A stretch of DNA of 64,000 nucleotides, taken from NCBI GenBank assembly GCA_025890175.1, contig JANPYM010000014.1, positions 1,635,829 to 1,699,828 of the forward strand, given 5' to 3'. Position numbers and translations under genes: made by a program. Of the stretch, positions 50,161 through 62,600 are shown piece by piece. Numbering within the stretch: position 1 is the stretch's first letter; the number at the start of each line of letters is the position of its first letter. Origin of the DNA: Ciborinia camelliae. Lineage: Eukaryota; Ascomycota; Leotiomycetes; Helotiales; Sclerotiniaceae. A model generated the notes under the pieces. It was given only the letters and a program-made list of their open reading frames with translations. It was not told the origin of the DNA and made no database searches.

Positions 50161-51275
50161 TATATACAATTGATAAGGATAGGGTATGGGTATGGGCTTT
50201 TCTTTTCTCGTTCCTCGTTTTTTCGCATCTGCATCCGCATCCGCATCTCAAGGTATTGGTTTCTTGCGATGGAATCATCGATATATGTGTTGATGATATC
50301 AATTGATTACTTTATCTTCATCTTCATTTATGGGGCTGTAGAGTATTGTATGTTTATATATATCTTTTCTCGTGGTGTGATAGGATGTGATGGGATGGTT
50401 TCCTCCCTCTTTCTGTTCTGTTTATTGTATTCTATCACAGCGTCATTAAACGGGTTTCAGGGATGCTCGTTCTTTATCTCTTAGAAAATGAAGTCTGACT
50501 CTTGATCTGGATTTTGGTTGATGTAAATGTAAATGTAATTCGACGTCGAAGTCTTTAACTCCAAGGTTTAAATGGGGATATGGATATTATCTGCGATCAC
50601 TTTACTCTCTCTCACTCTAAACCTATATGTTCCTGCATAAATTCTCCTTAATAATACAAATTTTACAAGCTACTTTCTACTCTATTTTATTTTATTTCAT
50701 TTCATTATAATGTATTGATCAATTGAATTTATCGAATTAAACTTGGAGACTAGGAGACTGAATGCACCGAGTCCGATTCCGAGTCCTTCCTCGCTTGAAC
50801 TTGAAGGGTGAGGGTAGCTATAGCTGGAGTGTTGCTGGAAAGGAGGAGGAGAAAATCCATTATTGTCCAATTGAGGGCCAATCATGCCACTTTTGATGCA
50901 CATGCATATACATATACATACGTGGTTTCGTTTTATCTCTTGGAAATTGGGTAGAATTTGACGCGAAAATATAAACTATTTACTACCATGTCCTTCCTTT
51001 ACTTGAGAGATAAAATAAGAACCTCATATCGTCAGATCCGTCAGATTCGTTACGGAGATTTGATTTATATGTGGTAGTTGGTTGATATTTCTACCATATA
51101 TACCTGGGAAAGTTTTGCGGTGTCGAACATTTTTGTTACTTACATAATTTAACGTACTCAGAAGTCTTGCTTGCTTTAATAAGGATAGGATAGGAATGAG
51201 GAATGAGAAATGGCTTAGATATAGGGTTGAGAGAAGTTGAATTTGAATTTGAATTCGAATGATGGACTTAGGTTT

Positions 51276-51395
51276 AGTTGGATTGGATTGAGTTGGATTG
51301 GATTGAGTTGGATTGGATTGAGTTGGATTGGATTGAGTTGGATTGGATTGAGTTGGATTGGATTGAGTTGGATTGGATTGAGTTGGATTGGATTG
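51276..51395. repeat. 15-bp minisatellite (agttggattggattg)x8
   Basis: Eight perfect head-to-tail copies. Because the period is a multiple of three, the minus strand reads as an open repeat of SNPTQ, which explains the long frame there; nothing else supports coding. Confidence 0.95.
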
Positions 51396-52122
51396 ATGGT
51401 CTGATAACTTGAAAGATGTAAACATTGTAACGGAATGGAAAAGGGGGAAGCGAATCGAAGCTTGGAAGGATGGTTCTTTGAGCTCTTAATCTTAATGTGG
51501 TTTCCTATATACATGGGTTGGTAGCATGGAGGTGGTGATTTATATCTCTATACCGTGGCAGTAAGTGATTCATGAAATTGAAATTGGAATGTATTGATTG
51601 ATTGTTAGTTGCGCAGGTTCTAAAGTTGGATATTGGATGTGATTTTGAATGCGAAGAAGATGTATATACCTAGGTAGATGTGATATGTCGATATGTATAA
51701 TGCATCATTACATCTCTTCATATTCATTCATATCGCAACACTAGGTATGAATAAGAATAAATATCTGAACGCCGTTTTATATCTGGATGGAATGGGATTA
51801 GATGCTCGGATGTTGTTCTTTTAACTGAGGTTGGGTTAGGTCAGATTGTTGTGTGTCGGAATCGTATTGCATGTTTCTCTCAATAGGATGAGTGATTTGG
51901 TGGTTGGTCACAGAACAAGTTACGAAATAAATGATACTATGACATATAATGCAGAAATGGAAAGTAGCTTTACAGTCATCATTTTAATGCAACGTTGTCA
52001 TTGATATGGAACTACTTATTATCCACTCAGCCAGTCGAATTCCAGACTCACATCTTGAATGCCTTTCTTCGTTTGGATTGAGGTATCTATAGACTTGGAA
52101 TGCTGTCAATCTCTCAGTACCT

Positions 52123-52173
52123 ATGTATGTATGTATGTATGTATGTATGTATGTATGTATGTATGTATGTATG

Positions 52174-52207
<34 letters not shown>

Positions 52208-52228
52208 TGTATGTACCTATGTATGTAT
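52123..52228. repeat. GTAT tetranucleotide microsatellite
   Basis: About 26 tandem gtat units with one tatatg and one tacc interruption. Likely length-polymorphic; non-coding. Confidence 0.95.
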
Positions 52229-53081
52229 GAAATCTTCAAACGCAATACAAATGCACATATATTAGATCAAAGCCAATCAATAATTAATAATCAATCTTAA
52301 TCTAAGATTATCAAATAGATTTTAAATTTTCAAAATTCTTGTTTTTGGAATTAGATCATTACATCATTACAATGGATATAGATGGTTGGGAAGTCCAAAA
52401 CACTCTCCATTTCCCCCTTTTATTTCCTACCAGCTTCTTGAGTTTCTAGTTTAAATCCTCGGCCGCAGATGGGGGGTAGGGGGCGAGAATCTGTAAGAAA
52501 TGCAATTGATATATCAAGAGGTATTGACAAATTGGATTGGGAATCTTGCTCACATAGGATGAGAATGAAAATGAGAATTAGTGGCGTAAATGGTATTTGG
52601 AATATGTTGAATCATAGCGTAGGTATTCTCTGATCTTGGCTTGAATGAATCATACCTAGGCAAGTCTTGAATGTTTAGGTGAATACCTATTCAATGTTGA
52701 ATAATTAGTTGGGAGAGGTCAGAATTAGAGGCGTGAATGGAATTTATTCCTTGTTGGATTGTTATGTAACTCTCATACCTAGACAAATATTGAGTGGAAT
52801 ATCTGGGTGAATATTGAAATCTTAACACATGCCAATGGAATAGGTCCGAATAATTGGAGAAGGTCTCGCGTTTGAGAAAAAAGTGAGATTATCCAGAAAC
52901 TCATCATGTATGAATAAGGCGCAACATTCACAACTTCCTCAAAAATACCATTTCCAGCCCCAAAGAATCATTCAGGTCGAGATATATGTTCAAGTAATGT
53001 ACATATATTCATCTTGTACATTCAATACTCTGTAACTTATTTCCCCCCTTCAAAAAAGTCCAAGAAATTCATAAACTCACA

Positions 53082-54762
53082 ATGTTAAACCTCTTCGTTC
53101 AAAATCCATCCACACCCACATCAATACCACAGCTCAAACGCACTCCTAGTTCTAGCTCCAGCGAATATTCATCATCTACAATCACCAATTTATCAATATA
53201 TTCCCACCCCTCCTCAAATCCTTCAACTCCCACTCCTCAAAGACATCCCCAAGATGCGCAAACACAAACTCCAAAAATGTCAATCTTCCCCCCTTCTTCA
53301 AATCATGATACCACTGAGAATTCCCTCTCACCTCTAACTACGATCCCGGAAAATAATAAAAACCCCGAACCCATCTCGTACGCAAAACCACTCTTCTCGA
53401 ATCGACTCGCATCTGGATCTGTTGTCCTTGGCAAAAAATCTCCAGTTGAGGAAAAAGTCAGAGGGAAAATGAAGATGGTGGGGAAATTTCGTAAATTCAT
53501 CACCGCCATGGATGAAAAGGCGGAAAAATTCGCGAGGATTGAAGTCTCTTCTTCATTTTCTTCATATTCTCTATTATCTACCCCGCCGATTCCCGCTCCT
53601 CTCTTTGATTTGGCCCCCTCGATTTCAAATTCAAATTCAAATTCAAATTCCGAGGGCTCTGGCTCTTTCGATTCCACTTCATCTGGAAATGGAAATTCAT
53701 GGGACAACTTGAAAGATCAAGATCAAGATCCTTGGTGTCTATCAAAATATCTCTCGTCTCCGGATTTGTCTCCGGATCAGAATATACATCCCAAGAGCTT
53801 GGATTTGGATAGTAGGGATAGAAATACAGATACTTATGTTTTTCTCCGATCGCTCGGACGAGATATCGTGAGGAAATATTTAAAGGATTCTACACTCATT
53901 CCTGAAGATCTTCATCTTTCTTCCACGACAACGAAGACGAGGATGACGAAGGCGACGATTAAAGATCCTGTAATATCTGATTGGAAAATTCCAAAGAGAA
54001 AAAATAACAATAATCTTTCGAGCACTTCTTCAAGTTCGAGTTTGACTATCGTCGCTCATTCTCATTCTCATCATGATCACCATGAGATTGAGAGATCCCC
54101 CTCGTTCAATGACGCGGATGTATCCTTATCCAAATCCCCGCATTCTGACCTTCGGAAACTGTCACACTTTCCACAAGAATATGAGCCGCAAATCTTTCCT
54201 GAGTCTCACGAACGCGTACTGGTTCCTGATATTCGGAAACAAAATAAACAATCGGGTATTTCCAACACGGATACGCTAGTTGGGCACAACGATGAAGCTG
54301 AGGCGGCACCCGTCACCGAATCGACTATCGATAAATTTCACTCTTTTCATGAGAATACTTCTAATCTCATGATTGTGAGAAGAGAGTTAGATCTTGCGGT
54401 GGCTGATATGTGGAACCAGAAAGATCGGTGTGAAAAATCTCGCTATCAATCTGGTGAATCGAGGGAAATTGATCATCATGAAGAGAAAACGACCGAGAGC
54501 ACACGGAAACGATGGTTCTCGTGGGATATTGAGGAAATTGATGATTCCATCAATCAAGGTATGATGACTCTTTCATCTTTCCCATAGTCATAATTCGAGT
54601 AGATAGATAGATAGGTATAGATATGCTGACGAAGTATCAGGAACTTTTGGCGAAAATACCATTTTGGAAATGATAGACGAACTAGAGGAAATCATGTTGA
54701 CTATGTGTCCGCGTGAAGAAGGAACTAAGAGGAATGACCAAATTATATTTATTGATAGATAA
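53082..54762 (+). CDS. Hypothetical largely disordered protein
   Basis: Exon 1 (53082-54558) and exon 2 (54641-54762), joined across an 82-nt intron (GTATGA..ATCAG, branch GCTGAC), give 532 residues. Splicing replaces a short intronic tail by GTFGENTILEMIDELEEIMLTM, a helical end that supports the junction. The protein is Ser/Thr/Pro/Asn-rich with low-complexity runs (SNSNSNSN near residue 185, HSHSHHDHH near 330). More ordered islands are GKKSPVEEKVRGKMKMVGKFRKFITAMDE-type basic helix (about 117-145), DTYVFLRSLGRDIVRKYL (about 248-266) and LMIVRRELDLAVADMWNQKDR (about 425-445). No family recognised. It converges with the transcription-factor gene, with only 56 bp between the stop codons. Confidence 0.7.
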
Positions 54763-54818
54763 TAGATATCCCGCCGGCGGGCATCGAGTACGTCTCATGT
54801 CAAAAAGAGAAAAAAAAA

Positions 54819-57574
54819 TCAAATCCCATTTCCTGCTGCATTCCATGCATATGCATCCCATGAAAACCAGTCAAAGTTTCCTTCTAAAGATTGTTCGGTA
54901 GATAAAAAATCTAATTGGTGCAGTAGTGGATCAGCCAATACTCCGGCTTGTCCAGGGAGCGAACACATTTCCCGCATTGAAATATCCTCGGGCGTTTCAT
55001 TGCTAAATACAGATGTATCCATCGGATAGGATAGAAAACTGAGTAAAGCTGGATCTGCAAGATCACCGGGAAGATTTCTCAAGTTGATGCCTGTGGGTGA
55101 AGAGCCATGGCCGTACGAGCTTGTATTTTGAGCATCGATATTAGCAGAAAAACCTCCCCCTAATTTATGAGTGGATTGTGGAGCTGGTCCACCAGCAAGG
55201 TAAGAAGACGAATCTAAACCTCCACTTAACGGTCTAACGGGTTGCAGAGTTGGCAGTATGTCGGGTGATTTACCCTCCAGAGACTTCCGATTCATACTTC
55301 CCCTCACAAAACTTTCGGCCAGCCGTGTAAAGGTTTCCGCTATCTGCTCGAGTTTTCGTGCATTACGATGTTGCGTGTGCATCCGCAGGAAATAATATAC
55401 CACTTGTCGGAGTAGTTGGAGGTCTTCAAAACATGTTGATGAATGTGGATCGGCAATTATATTGGAAAATAGAACGAAGTATGGCATGAATGGGTAATAG
55501 AGAAGTTGCCTGTGGTATTGTTAGTGTGTTGAAAAAAGGGGGCGTGGGAAGAACGGAAACAAAGATAACGGCTTGAAAACAAAGTTATTAAACGGAAAAG
55601 TAGGGGCGAAAATAGCAAGAAAACCATGCATAATTACGTACCATACAATACCATTAAAGCATTCTTTGGAATTAGAAACAAGCTTTTCGAGAATCTTAAT
55701 GGCTACTCGAGCGGAGAAAAGACAAAGCTCATGATTCTGTTTGGAGCTTCGAGTTAAGTATACAACCGAGTGATGATATTGAAATGTGAGAAAGTGGATT
55801 CCCATCTCGACTGATTGGATTTCACTCGACTCCCCTTGGAAATTATGATACGCTAACATTTTCTGTATTTATTGATTAGTTGGATATTGTATTCTTCGGG
55901 TAGAATAGAATGCAACAAACTTTGTCCAAATTATCCTTCCAGACCTCGAGTGTTTGTTTCATTGCCGAGATTTGCTCCGTCCCAGACTCCCCATTATGAA
56001 TGAGATGAGCGATATCTATAATCTTTCCTTGTAACACAAAAAGCTCTCGTGCCAGGCCAAAATACAATGCGCCGAAATCGTCACTCAATTGATTTTGCTC
56101 TAGAGTACCAACACCTCCTGATGATGGACGATGAGGCCGGAATGTTGCAAGAAACGCTGGGTCCGGTGGATCCACGCCTTCGTATACTTGACTCAATAGA
56201 AAAGGGGGTCTTCCAAAAGCCAGGGAGAGTGATTTATCAAGCATGAATAAATTCCAGAATAGGGAGTTCCTTTGACCATTCTCCTTACTATTCTTTGGAT
56301 ATTTCGGGGATGGAATATGGAGATTAAGACTTTGAGCCATTCTACAAGCATGACTTATGAGGGTCCAACATAAACCTGGAGGAACGACATCTTGGCTATG
56401 GCAAGAAACCAATAATATCGCTTGAATACTAATCTCCGATGGTTCGAGGAAGAATGAAGAATCTTGTAAGATCATCCATACATTCCATTGAAGTCCTCGA
56501 TTAATTCTGTTGTTTGATGGTTCCATGAAAGCTATTGTAGTTGATAGAAATGCGTTGTATATCAAAAGCCAGGCTCTTTCCGATATTGTCTGTGGTTCAA
56601 ACGCAAGCTTTGGAACGATATCAATTGGAGGCATGGTAAAAAAAGGTTTACCTCTTTGCATGCCTGCAATGAAAACTTCCAATGTCAAAGTTAGTCGAGA
56701 ACCTTCATGGGGAATGAGACAATCTTACTTTCTATCATCCGCTCCCCTTCAGCTTTTTCCGGAATGAAGAAAACCTCCCTTTGCCTTCGAAAATCCTTGA
56801 CGTTGGAATAAATATCAGGGTCATCAAACCTTCCTTCGGCAAATGAGGTGGTGAGGTATGATAATCCATTTTTAGCATCTCGATGTAAATCTGGCTCGAA
56901 GTTACTCGACTTCATTCCAGCTGTCGTGATGCTATTCTTTGCTTGACTCAATATTGAGGGAGCTGAAGAATCATAATTGAGGTATTCGCCTTTACCATCG
57001 CAAGGTCGTGATTCGACGAAACGATTCGAATCATGATTGATGTCCTTGTCACCATCGTATTTCGGTGATTTTGAGGAAATGGGGTCATAATTAGTAAAGA
57101 CGGGACTCAGAGTATGATCATTGGACTCGGGAACATGTTCATTGTGAAGGTCCCGATCTATATGATCATTAACGGTGTTTGGTAGGAGACTTTCACTCAT
57201 CAGCGATAATCCGCACTGGCTGCAAACCCTATACTTACTTCGTCCTGGATCGTCTTGGAATTCTTCCACGGCGAGAGTAAGTGCATGGACCAGACCATCC
57301 ATGACAGTTCAAACATTTCGGTTTCTCTCGAGAGCATTTAAGCTACAAATGATCAGATTTGATCTTTTGAGAAGGCGAGGGGTATACATTGAACCCACCT
57401 TTCTCCGTTTGCAATGATCACACTATTATACCAGAGAATTATAAGTATTCGAACCGTATTGGTAAATACAGGACTCACAGCGTATTTCTCAAGGTCCGGC
57501 TTTGTAATTGATCTTTTGGGGTCGTTGGATTTTCTCATGACTGAATTAAGGGGGTGATCAGCCTCGGTTGCCAT
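54819..57574 (-). CDS. Zn2Cys6 fungal transcription factor
   Basis: Nuclear DNA-binding regulator; target pathway unknown. Seven exons: 57574-57479, 57422-57399, 57342-57239, about 57189-56729, 56663-55921, 55862-55642 and 55509-54819, giving 779 residues in frame. The zinc cluster is perfect: C33-x2-C36-x6-C43-x6-C50-x2-C53-x6-C60 (CDHCKRRKLKCSREKPKC…), followed by a basic linker RRGRIPRRSRTK. The second exon is a 24-nt micro-exon holding CDHCKRRK. The fungal-specific transcription factor domain follows (about 230-500), with RAWLLIYNAFLS, WTLISHACRMAQSLNLH and FWNLFMLDKSLSLAFGRPP as typical blocks. The C-terminus is Gly/Ser/Pro-rich, ending in an aromatic acidic stretch (FDWFSWDAYAWN) that could activate transcription. 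The acceptor of intron 3 is ambiguous (57190 or 57196), changing two residues. Confidence 0.88.
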
Positions 57575-58592
57575 AATGGGTCGACGGTGAGGTGTATGAT
57601 TGCGTGAACATGGACTTTATCGATTAAACAGTAAGTGGGTAAAACTTTAAAGAGATGGAAGATATCGTAACATTTACTCAGATGTTATGAAATATGTTGC
57701 TGAATAGATGTGAAGAAGGAAAGTGGGAGTTGACGGAACTTAGACGGAGGTTTCGATGCTTGCTTACGAGAGTTGAAGTCTGTTCGGACTTTACTGGAAC
57801 GATTATGCTGAGTCATCATATATATTTATAACTCATTTTTGAATCCTATTAGGCGACTAGCAATGTATATGTCTTGATTGAACAAGATGGGATTAGATAT
57901 TCTATTATTCCATATACATCATCCATGAAATTGGTATTCTTTCGAACAACTCCTTGTCAGTAAATGCTTGAGTTGACAGACATTGAGGGTGGAAGAAACG
58001 GAGGTTGCGGGACGTCATGCACCCATCTCACATGTAGATGGTCATTTGATTAGCATCTGTAAGCCAGAGTATGACCCATAATCGATGAAGTGATGAGCCT
58101 GAACCTTCTTGGGCATGGAAGTGACAGGAAGTTACTTGTAGTAATGGTAGTACTAATACCCATTTCGGAGTAGAGTACCGCCCAGTGATATTGTTTGATT
58201 TGTTATGATGAGAGTGGTTGTGAGTGTACTATGAAGAGTGAGAGGGTATGAACAACTTTGACATTAAATTTTGATACATATAGGATGGATGGTGAACGGA
58301 AAACAATATATTCAGTCGCTCACTGATGATTGTAAAAAATCATCTAATATACAAATCTCGCCGTACAAGTCTCGCTATACATGAACAGCTAATATGATGT
58401 CCTAACGGTTTCTAGTCCGTCCGTCCAATACCTTGAGTGGAGCCTGTAAAATCCCCATCATTAAAATATATCTAAATCGGTAAAGACCAATGAATTTAGA
58501 ACCTGCCAGGTGAACTCCAAACAAACCATCATTTATCTTCATTACGTATCGTGAATACCCCTTCATGTTTTCCAATCCATAAAATCTAGAAC
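57575..58592. other. Intergenic region, transcription-factor promoter
   Basis: About 1 kb between the Zn2Cys6 gene and the stop codon of the next minus-strand gene. No gene, repeat array or striking motif was seen. Confidence 0.6.
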
Positions 58593-59645
58593 TCATGCAA
58601 CGGGCAATGCCCCCGGTGCATGATCTATAGTTTCAGTTGATGCTGAAATAACTCCATGCTTCTCAATCGATGTGCCGTTCTCATTTTTTCCATCCTCTTT
58701 CGTTTCATTCGCCGTCCCGTTAACTGAAGCTCGTGGGAACCTTTGACTCAATTCTTCCTCATCATCGTGTGAAATCGTGGCAGGTTTAACCTGACTTTCC
58801 CTATTGACACTTTCCGCTAAACTTGTCCTCGAATACACCGACGAAGAGGAGGAATTGCTAGCACCTATTAAGAAACGAAATTTCTTTGCATCTTTCTTGG
58901 CTTGTTTCTTTTCCTCTTTCGTATCTCCCTGTACCTCATCATCGGTCAAATCCTTCTCCACCGGAAGTTCCAAATACACCGAGAATCCCCTACGTCTGAA
59001 CCCTTTGTTCCATTGTCTCAAGGCGGATTTTAAGGGTGATTCGTATTGAAGATCTCGTTTGATTATCGCTATAATTTTCCCACGCTTCCATCTCCAGCTA
59101 AAACTCTTGGATGTGGGAAGGGTATCTAATATTTCTTTGCTGAATTGCGCCCATTCATGTTCCGTGACACCATATTTGTTCAACTTGGGATTGTACGGAA
59201 ATCCAGATGATAGCACACTTTCTTTCGTAGGTATCATTAATGTTCGGGTTTGTGGTCGCGGAGCATCGGCGAATGATACTCTTCGTGAATCGGGTCCTTG
59301 AGATCGAGATCTTTCCGTTCCTCGATCAAATGATGTTCGAGGCGTAACATTCGTTGAGTGTGTTGCTCGATTGGGCTTTATATTTTGAGGGGGAATTATG
59401 GGCCCTGGAGCTGATGTTGGACGACGTGTTTGTGATGGTCCTCGTCTTTTCAAGAGTGTTAGATATGGAGTACGAGTACGAGAGGATTGGAAGAGGAAAT
59501 GATTAGAAACTCACGATTGAACTGAAGATGATCGTGATTGTGCTGCGGATCTACCTGTTCTTGATTTTGATTGAGTATTTTTTCGACTTGGAGCTTTGTT
59601 GGTCTCCTTTTCGAGCTCCGCAAGCAAGCTTAATGCCCCGGACAT
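58593..59645 (-). CDS. Hypothetical protein with a conserved-looking central block
   Basis: Exon 1 (59645-59515) and exon 2 (59445-58593), joined across a 69-nt intron (GTGAGT..AAAAG), give 327 residues; the join converts an arbitrary in-frame start into a continuous Ser/Arg-rich N-terminus (MSGALSLLAELEKETNKAPSRKN…). The first ~120 residues are basic and disordered. The central block, about residues 125-215, looks folded: GFPYNPKLNKYGVTEHEWAQF, FSKEILDTLP, SWRWKRGKIIAIIKRDLQYE and RRRGFSVYLELP; blocks of this kind recur in uncharacterised fungal proteins (recollection, not checked). A Lys/Glu linker and acidic Ser/Thr tail follow. No function can be assigned. Confidence 0.75.
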
Positions 59646-62600
59646 GATGAATGGACTTTGATTGAAGCTGTGTCTGATACTTCTGGATATAGCCCAAGTT
59701 AAGGGATAAGAATGAATGAATGAGTGAATTGACGCTGTTCTGTTGGTAAGGGATAATTGCTGACAAGAGGTCAGAAAAGAGGATAGGAATCAGGATGGAT
59801 ATATATGAAGGTTTGTGCAAGAAATAATTGGGTCAAAATATGGGGAATTGAAAAATGATGCAGGATGATTATGATGATACCGGTACGTACTAGTAATCTA
59901 TCTTCTATGGGAGTGACGAGTACAAATGAAGGTAGGACGGGACTACCTACTTTTAATCAATTCGAATCTCGATGCTACTCGAATATAAACTTTAATTCTT
60001 TTTTGGTTTTGATTATTGATAAACCATTATGATTGTTATAGCCTGGCCTTGCATTTTATATTCATATAATACATGGGCTGATAGGTTACGATAGGTTACA
60101 GTGGTCACAATGGTCATGGTTTGTGGCGTAGCACATGGTAAAAGTTAAAACATGGTAAAGCATGATTAATAAAGCATACATGCATGATAATTTTGTCAGC
60201 CCTGCTTAAAGCCAAGAGGCGGTGCACGGTGTGAATGAACTTATGGAGTACGGAGGAGGAGGAGAGGAGGAGGAGGAGTAGGAGGAGGAGTAGTAGTAGG
60301 AGTATAGACAGTACAGTACGGTGCAATATAGTAGTAGAGTGATTGCTTATTATTGTATTATTGTGTACTAATCTGATAGTGAGTACAGTACGGAGTAGAC
60401 TAGAGAAGAGAATCTAGAATACCTAGAGGAGATATCATATTACATTCAGGGGAAGGCTACCATACCACCATACCACCGCATCATTTCATACCACAAGCAT
60501 AGCCGAGGCCTATAAAAATATTATTCCACACCGTTCCATTCTTGAAACTGTACAACTCATCAGATTCACACAACCAAGAAAATTCAAATCTTTTCTTCAA
60601 AAATCTTTTCCTTTTAGTATAGAAAAACTTTCAAAAAAGAGTCATAGAATCATACCACATGTGGATTACAAACATTTCAAAAATTTCATAAATCTTTCCA
60701 CTACTACTAGGAGCTTACGGTAGCTGTGGCGATGAGTGGATCCCAACATACTCGAAAACTTTAAAAAAATGTCGGACATGGATTGATCCAGATGTCCGGG
60801 AATTCCCCCCAAAGTTCAATAATAATATATATATAACTAGGTTTCTTAGTTGACCTGTGGGCTGTTGGCTGTTGGACTTGAAAGGAAGTTACATAAGGAT
60901 CTCAAAGGCCTGCCCTGATCTGATCTCCATCCTTTCCGGACAGGAAACCATAACCATGGCTTCCGTCATGTGAATAAGGTTACAGCTCTCTTTACTTGAA
61001 ACTTTAACGTTCGATCGGTAGCGAGGCTGAGTTCATTTCTTCTCGGCCCTCGGGAGGGAGGGAAGGTTTCCAACATCACCGAGGAAAATCATCATGGTTG
61101 GTTTGATATCTTCTTTATAAGGTTATACTCAGAATAGAATCTTCATATTATGCCATGAAGATTCCAGAATCATCTATAACTTTATCTGAAATCTTCAAGA
61201 CTTTACGTTCAATTGATTGGATCATGACACGTGAACTTAGTATTTTCACTTGGAATGCAGGAATGTCACATCGATCTAGATACCTATGTGCAGTGCAACT
61301 GTTGGTGCATGCGTTGGTGTATTGGTGCATGAAATAGGCTCGGTCATGTGAAAATGCGAGAAATACTGTACATACCCCGCACGGGAGTTACAGTATCCAG
61401 TCTCCAGACTTGGGGTAACCAAATGATGGATTCGATGTTATCTAGACACTCGATTAGTACCTAGTATCTACAAACGAAAGTATGTGTATAGGTATTTTCA
61501 TGCTTAACACAGCCTCCTCATGTGATAGTATATTATCCCGCCCAGGTCACCTATGGAACTAGGACTTAACCCCGCACAGGAGTTACAGTAATCCAGAATC
61601 CTGACGTGGGGTAACCTAAGGTTAATGATGGAAATGTTCTAGATCCTATCCCTATTTATACACTCAATTTAATATCTAGCTAGTCCCTACAAACAAAAGT
61701 ATATATATATATATATATTCCATGCTCAACCCAGCCTCCTCATGGCATACGTAGGAAGGATTTCACATCACCTCTGGAACTAGGAGGTTAATCATAACCA
61801 CAAACATTCATTTCAACATTTCAATCTATCAATCTAAACCAACTACATAGGTACATCAATGCAAAATGGCATGACTGACTAAATACCCAATCACAGAAAA
61901 GAAAAAAGGACTAGAAACAAGGAATTACTTAAGAAGAATAGCCTAGAATTAACCAATCGTATGGAAAGAGGCTTTAGAGTGAGGGACAATAAGTCTCAAA
62001 ATTCGGATATCGCATACTGTGGTTCCTTACCTTAGATCATGGCCTGGGGTCATGCGGTCATGATTCTTATGTTCTTATGGGCTTGTGTGCTTGTAGGCTT
62101 GGAGGTTTTTGTTTATGTCTTTTCTTCATCACACGCTAGGTATTTATCAACAAGACTTCCATCAAAAGTCTAAAAACTCTGTTAGTGGTAGGGAAAGACG
62201 TGGGATCATGATGGTTTTCTCTCACCAGCGAAGCTACTTACCTTACTTGCTTTGTTCATATGCTTTGTTTGAATGTCCTTCACTTTTGTATTTGTATAAG
62301 TCTCAAGCTTTGACTCAATGTTTAGCATTGGCATTGGTATTGGCATTGGTATGATTTAAGTATCGAAATAATGCCGGGGAAACTGTAGAAGATACTATTG
62401 TCTAACAATGGTTGAGTTAGATGTATGTTTGGTCGGTAGAGCTTAGACCGGGACATTGCTAGAGTTGGATGGAGGGGAGAGGGGAGGGGGAGGGGAGGGG
62501 ATGGAGGAAAAGGTGATTTTTGATAAAATATGAATATCTCTGGACGAACTAGTTTTCTTCTTGTTCAAACTTCCCTTCCATGTATCCAGTAAATATCTGT

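Larger units (their letters stand above)
47417..53081. other. Long gene-poor region with a MITE and minisatellites
   Basis: A 5.7-kb stretch without a convincing gene. It holds a 657-bp MITE (49504-50160), a GGA run (49385-49425), an eight-copy 15-bp minisatellite (51276-51395) and a GTAT tract (52123-52228). Frames between 50115 and 50484 or at 50697-50903 are low-complexity or overlap the MITE edge. The right end is the upstream region of the gene at 53082. Confidence 0.65.

Noticed and set aside
51276..51395. CRISPR-like regular array
   Set aside because: The repeats are contiguous with no spacers, and the genome is eukaryotic.
51024..51514. Long minus-strand frames with (SNPTQ)n repeats
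   Set aside because: They are translations of a 15-bp minisatellite with a period divisible by three; two frames are open at once, and flanking parts lack protein character.
57190..57238. A 19-nt intron (acceptor tttgcag) in the Zn2Cys6 gene
   Set aside because: In frame, but far below the minimum size for a fungal spliceosomal intron; a 43- or 49-nt intron with the same donor was preferred.
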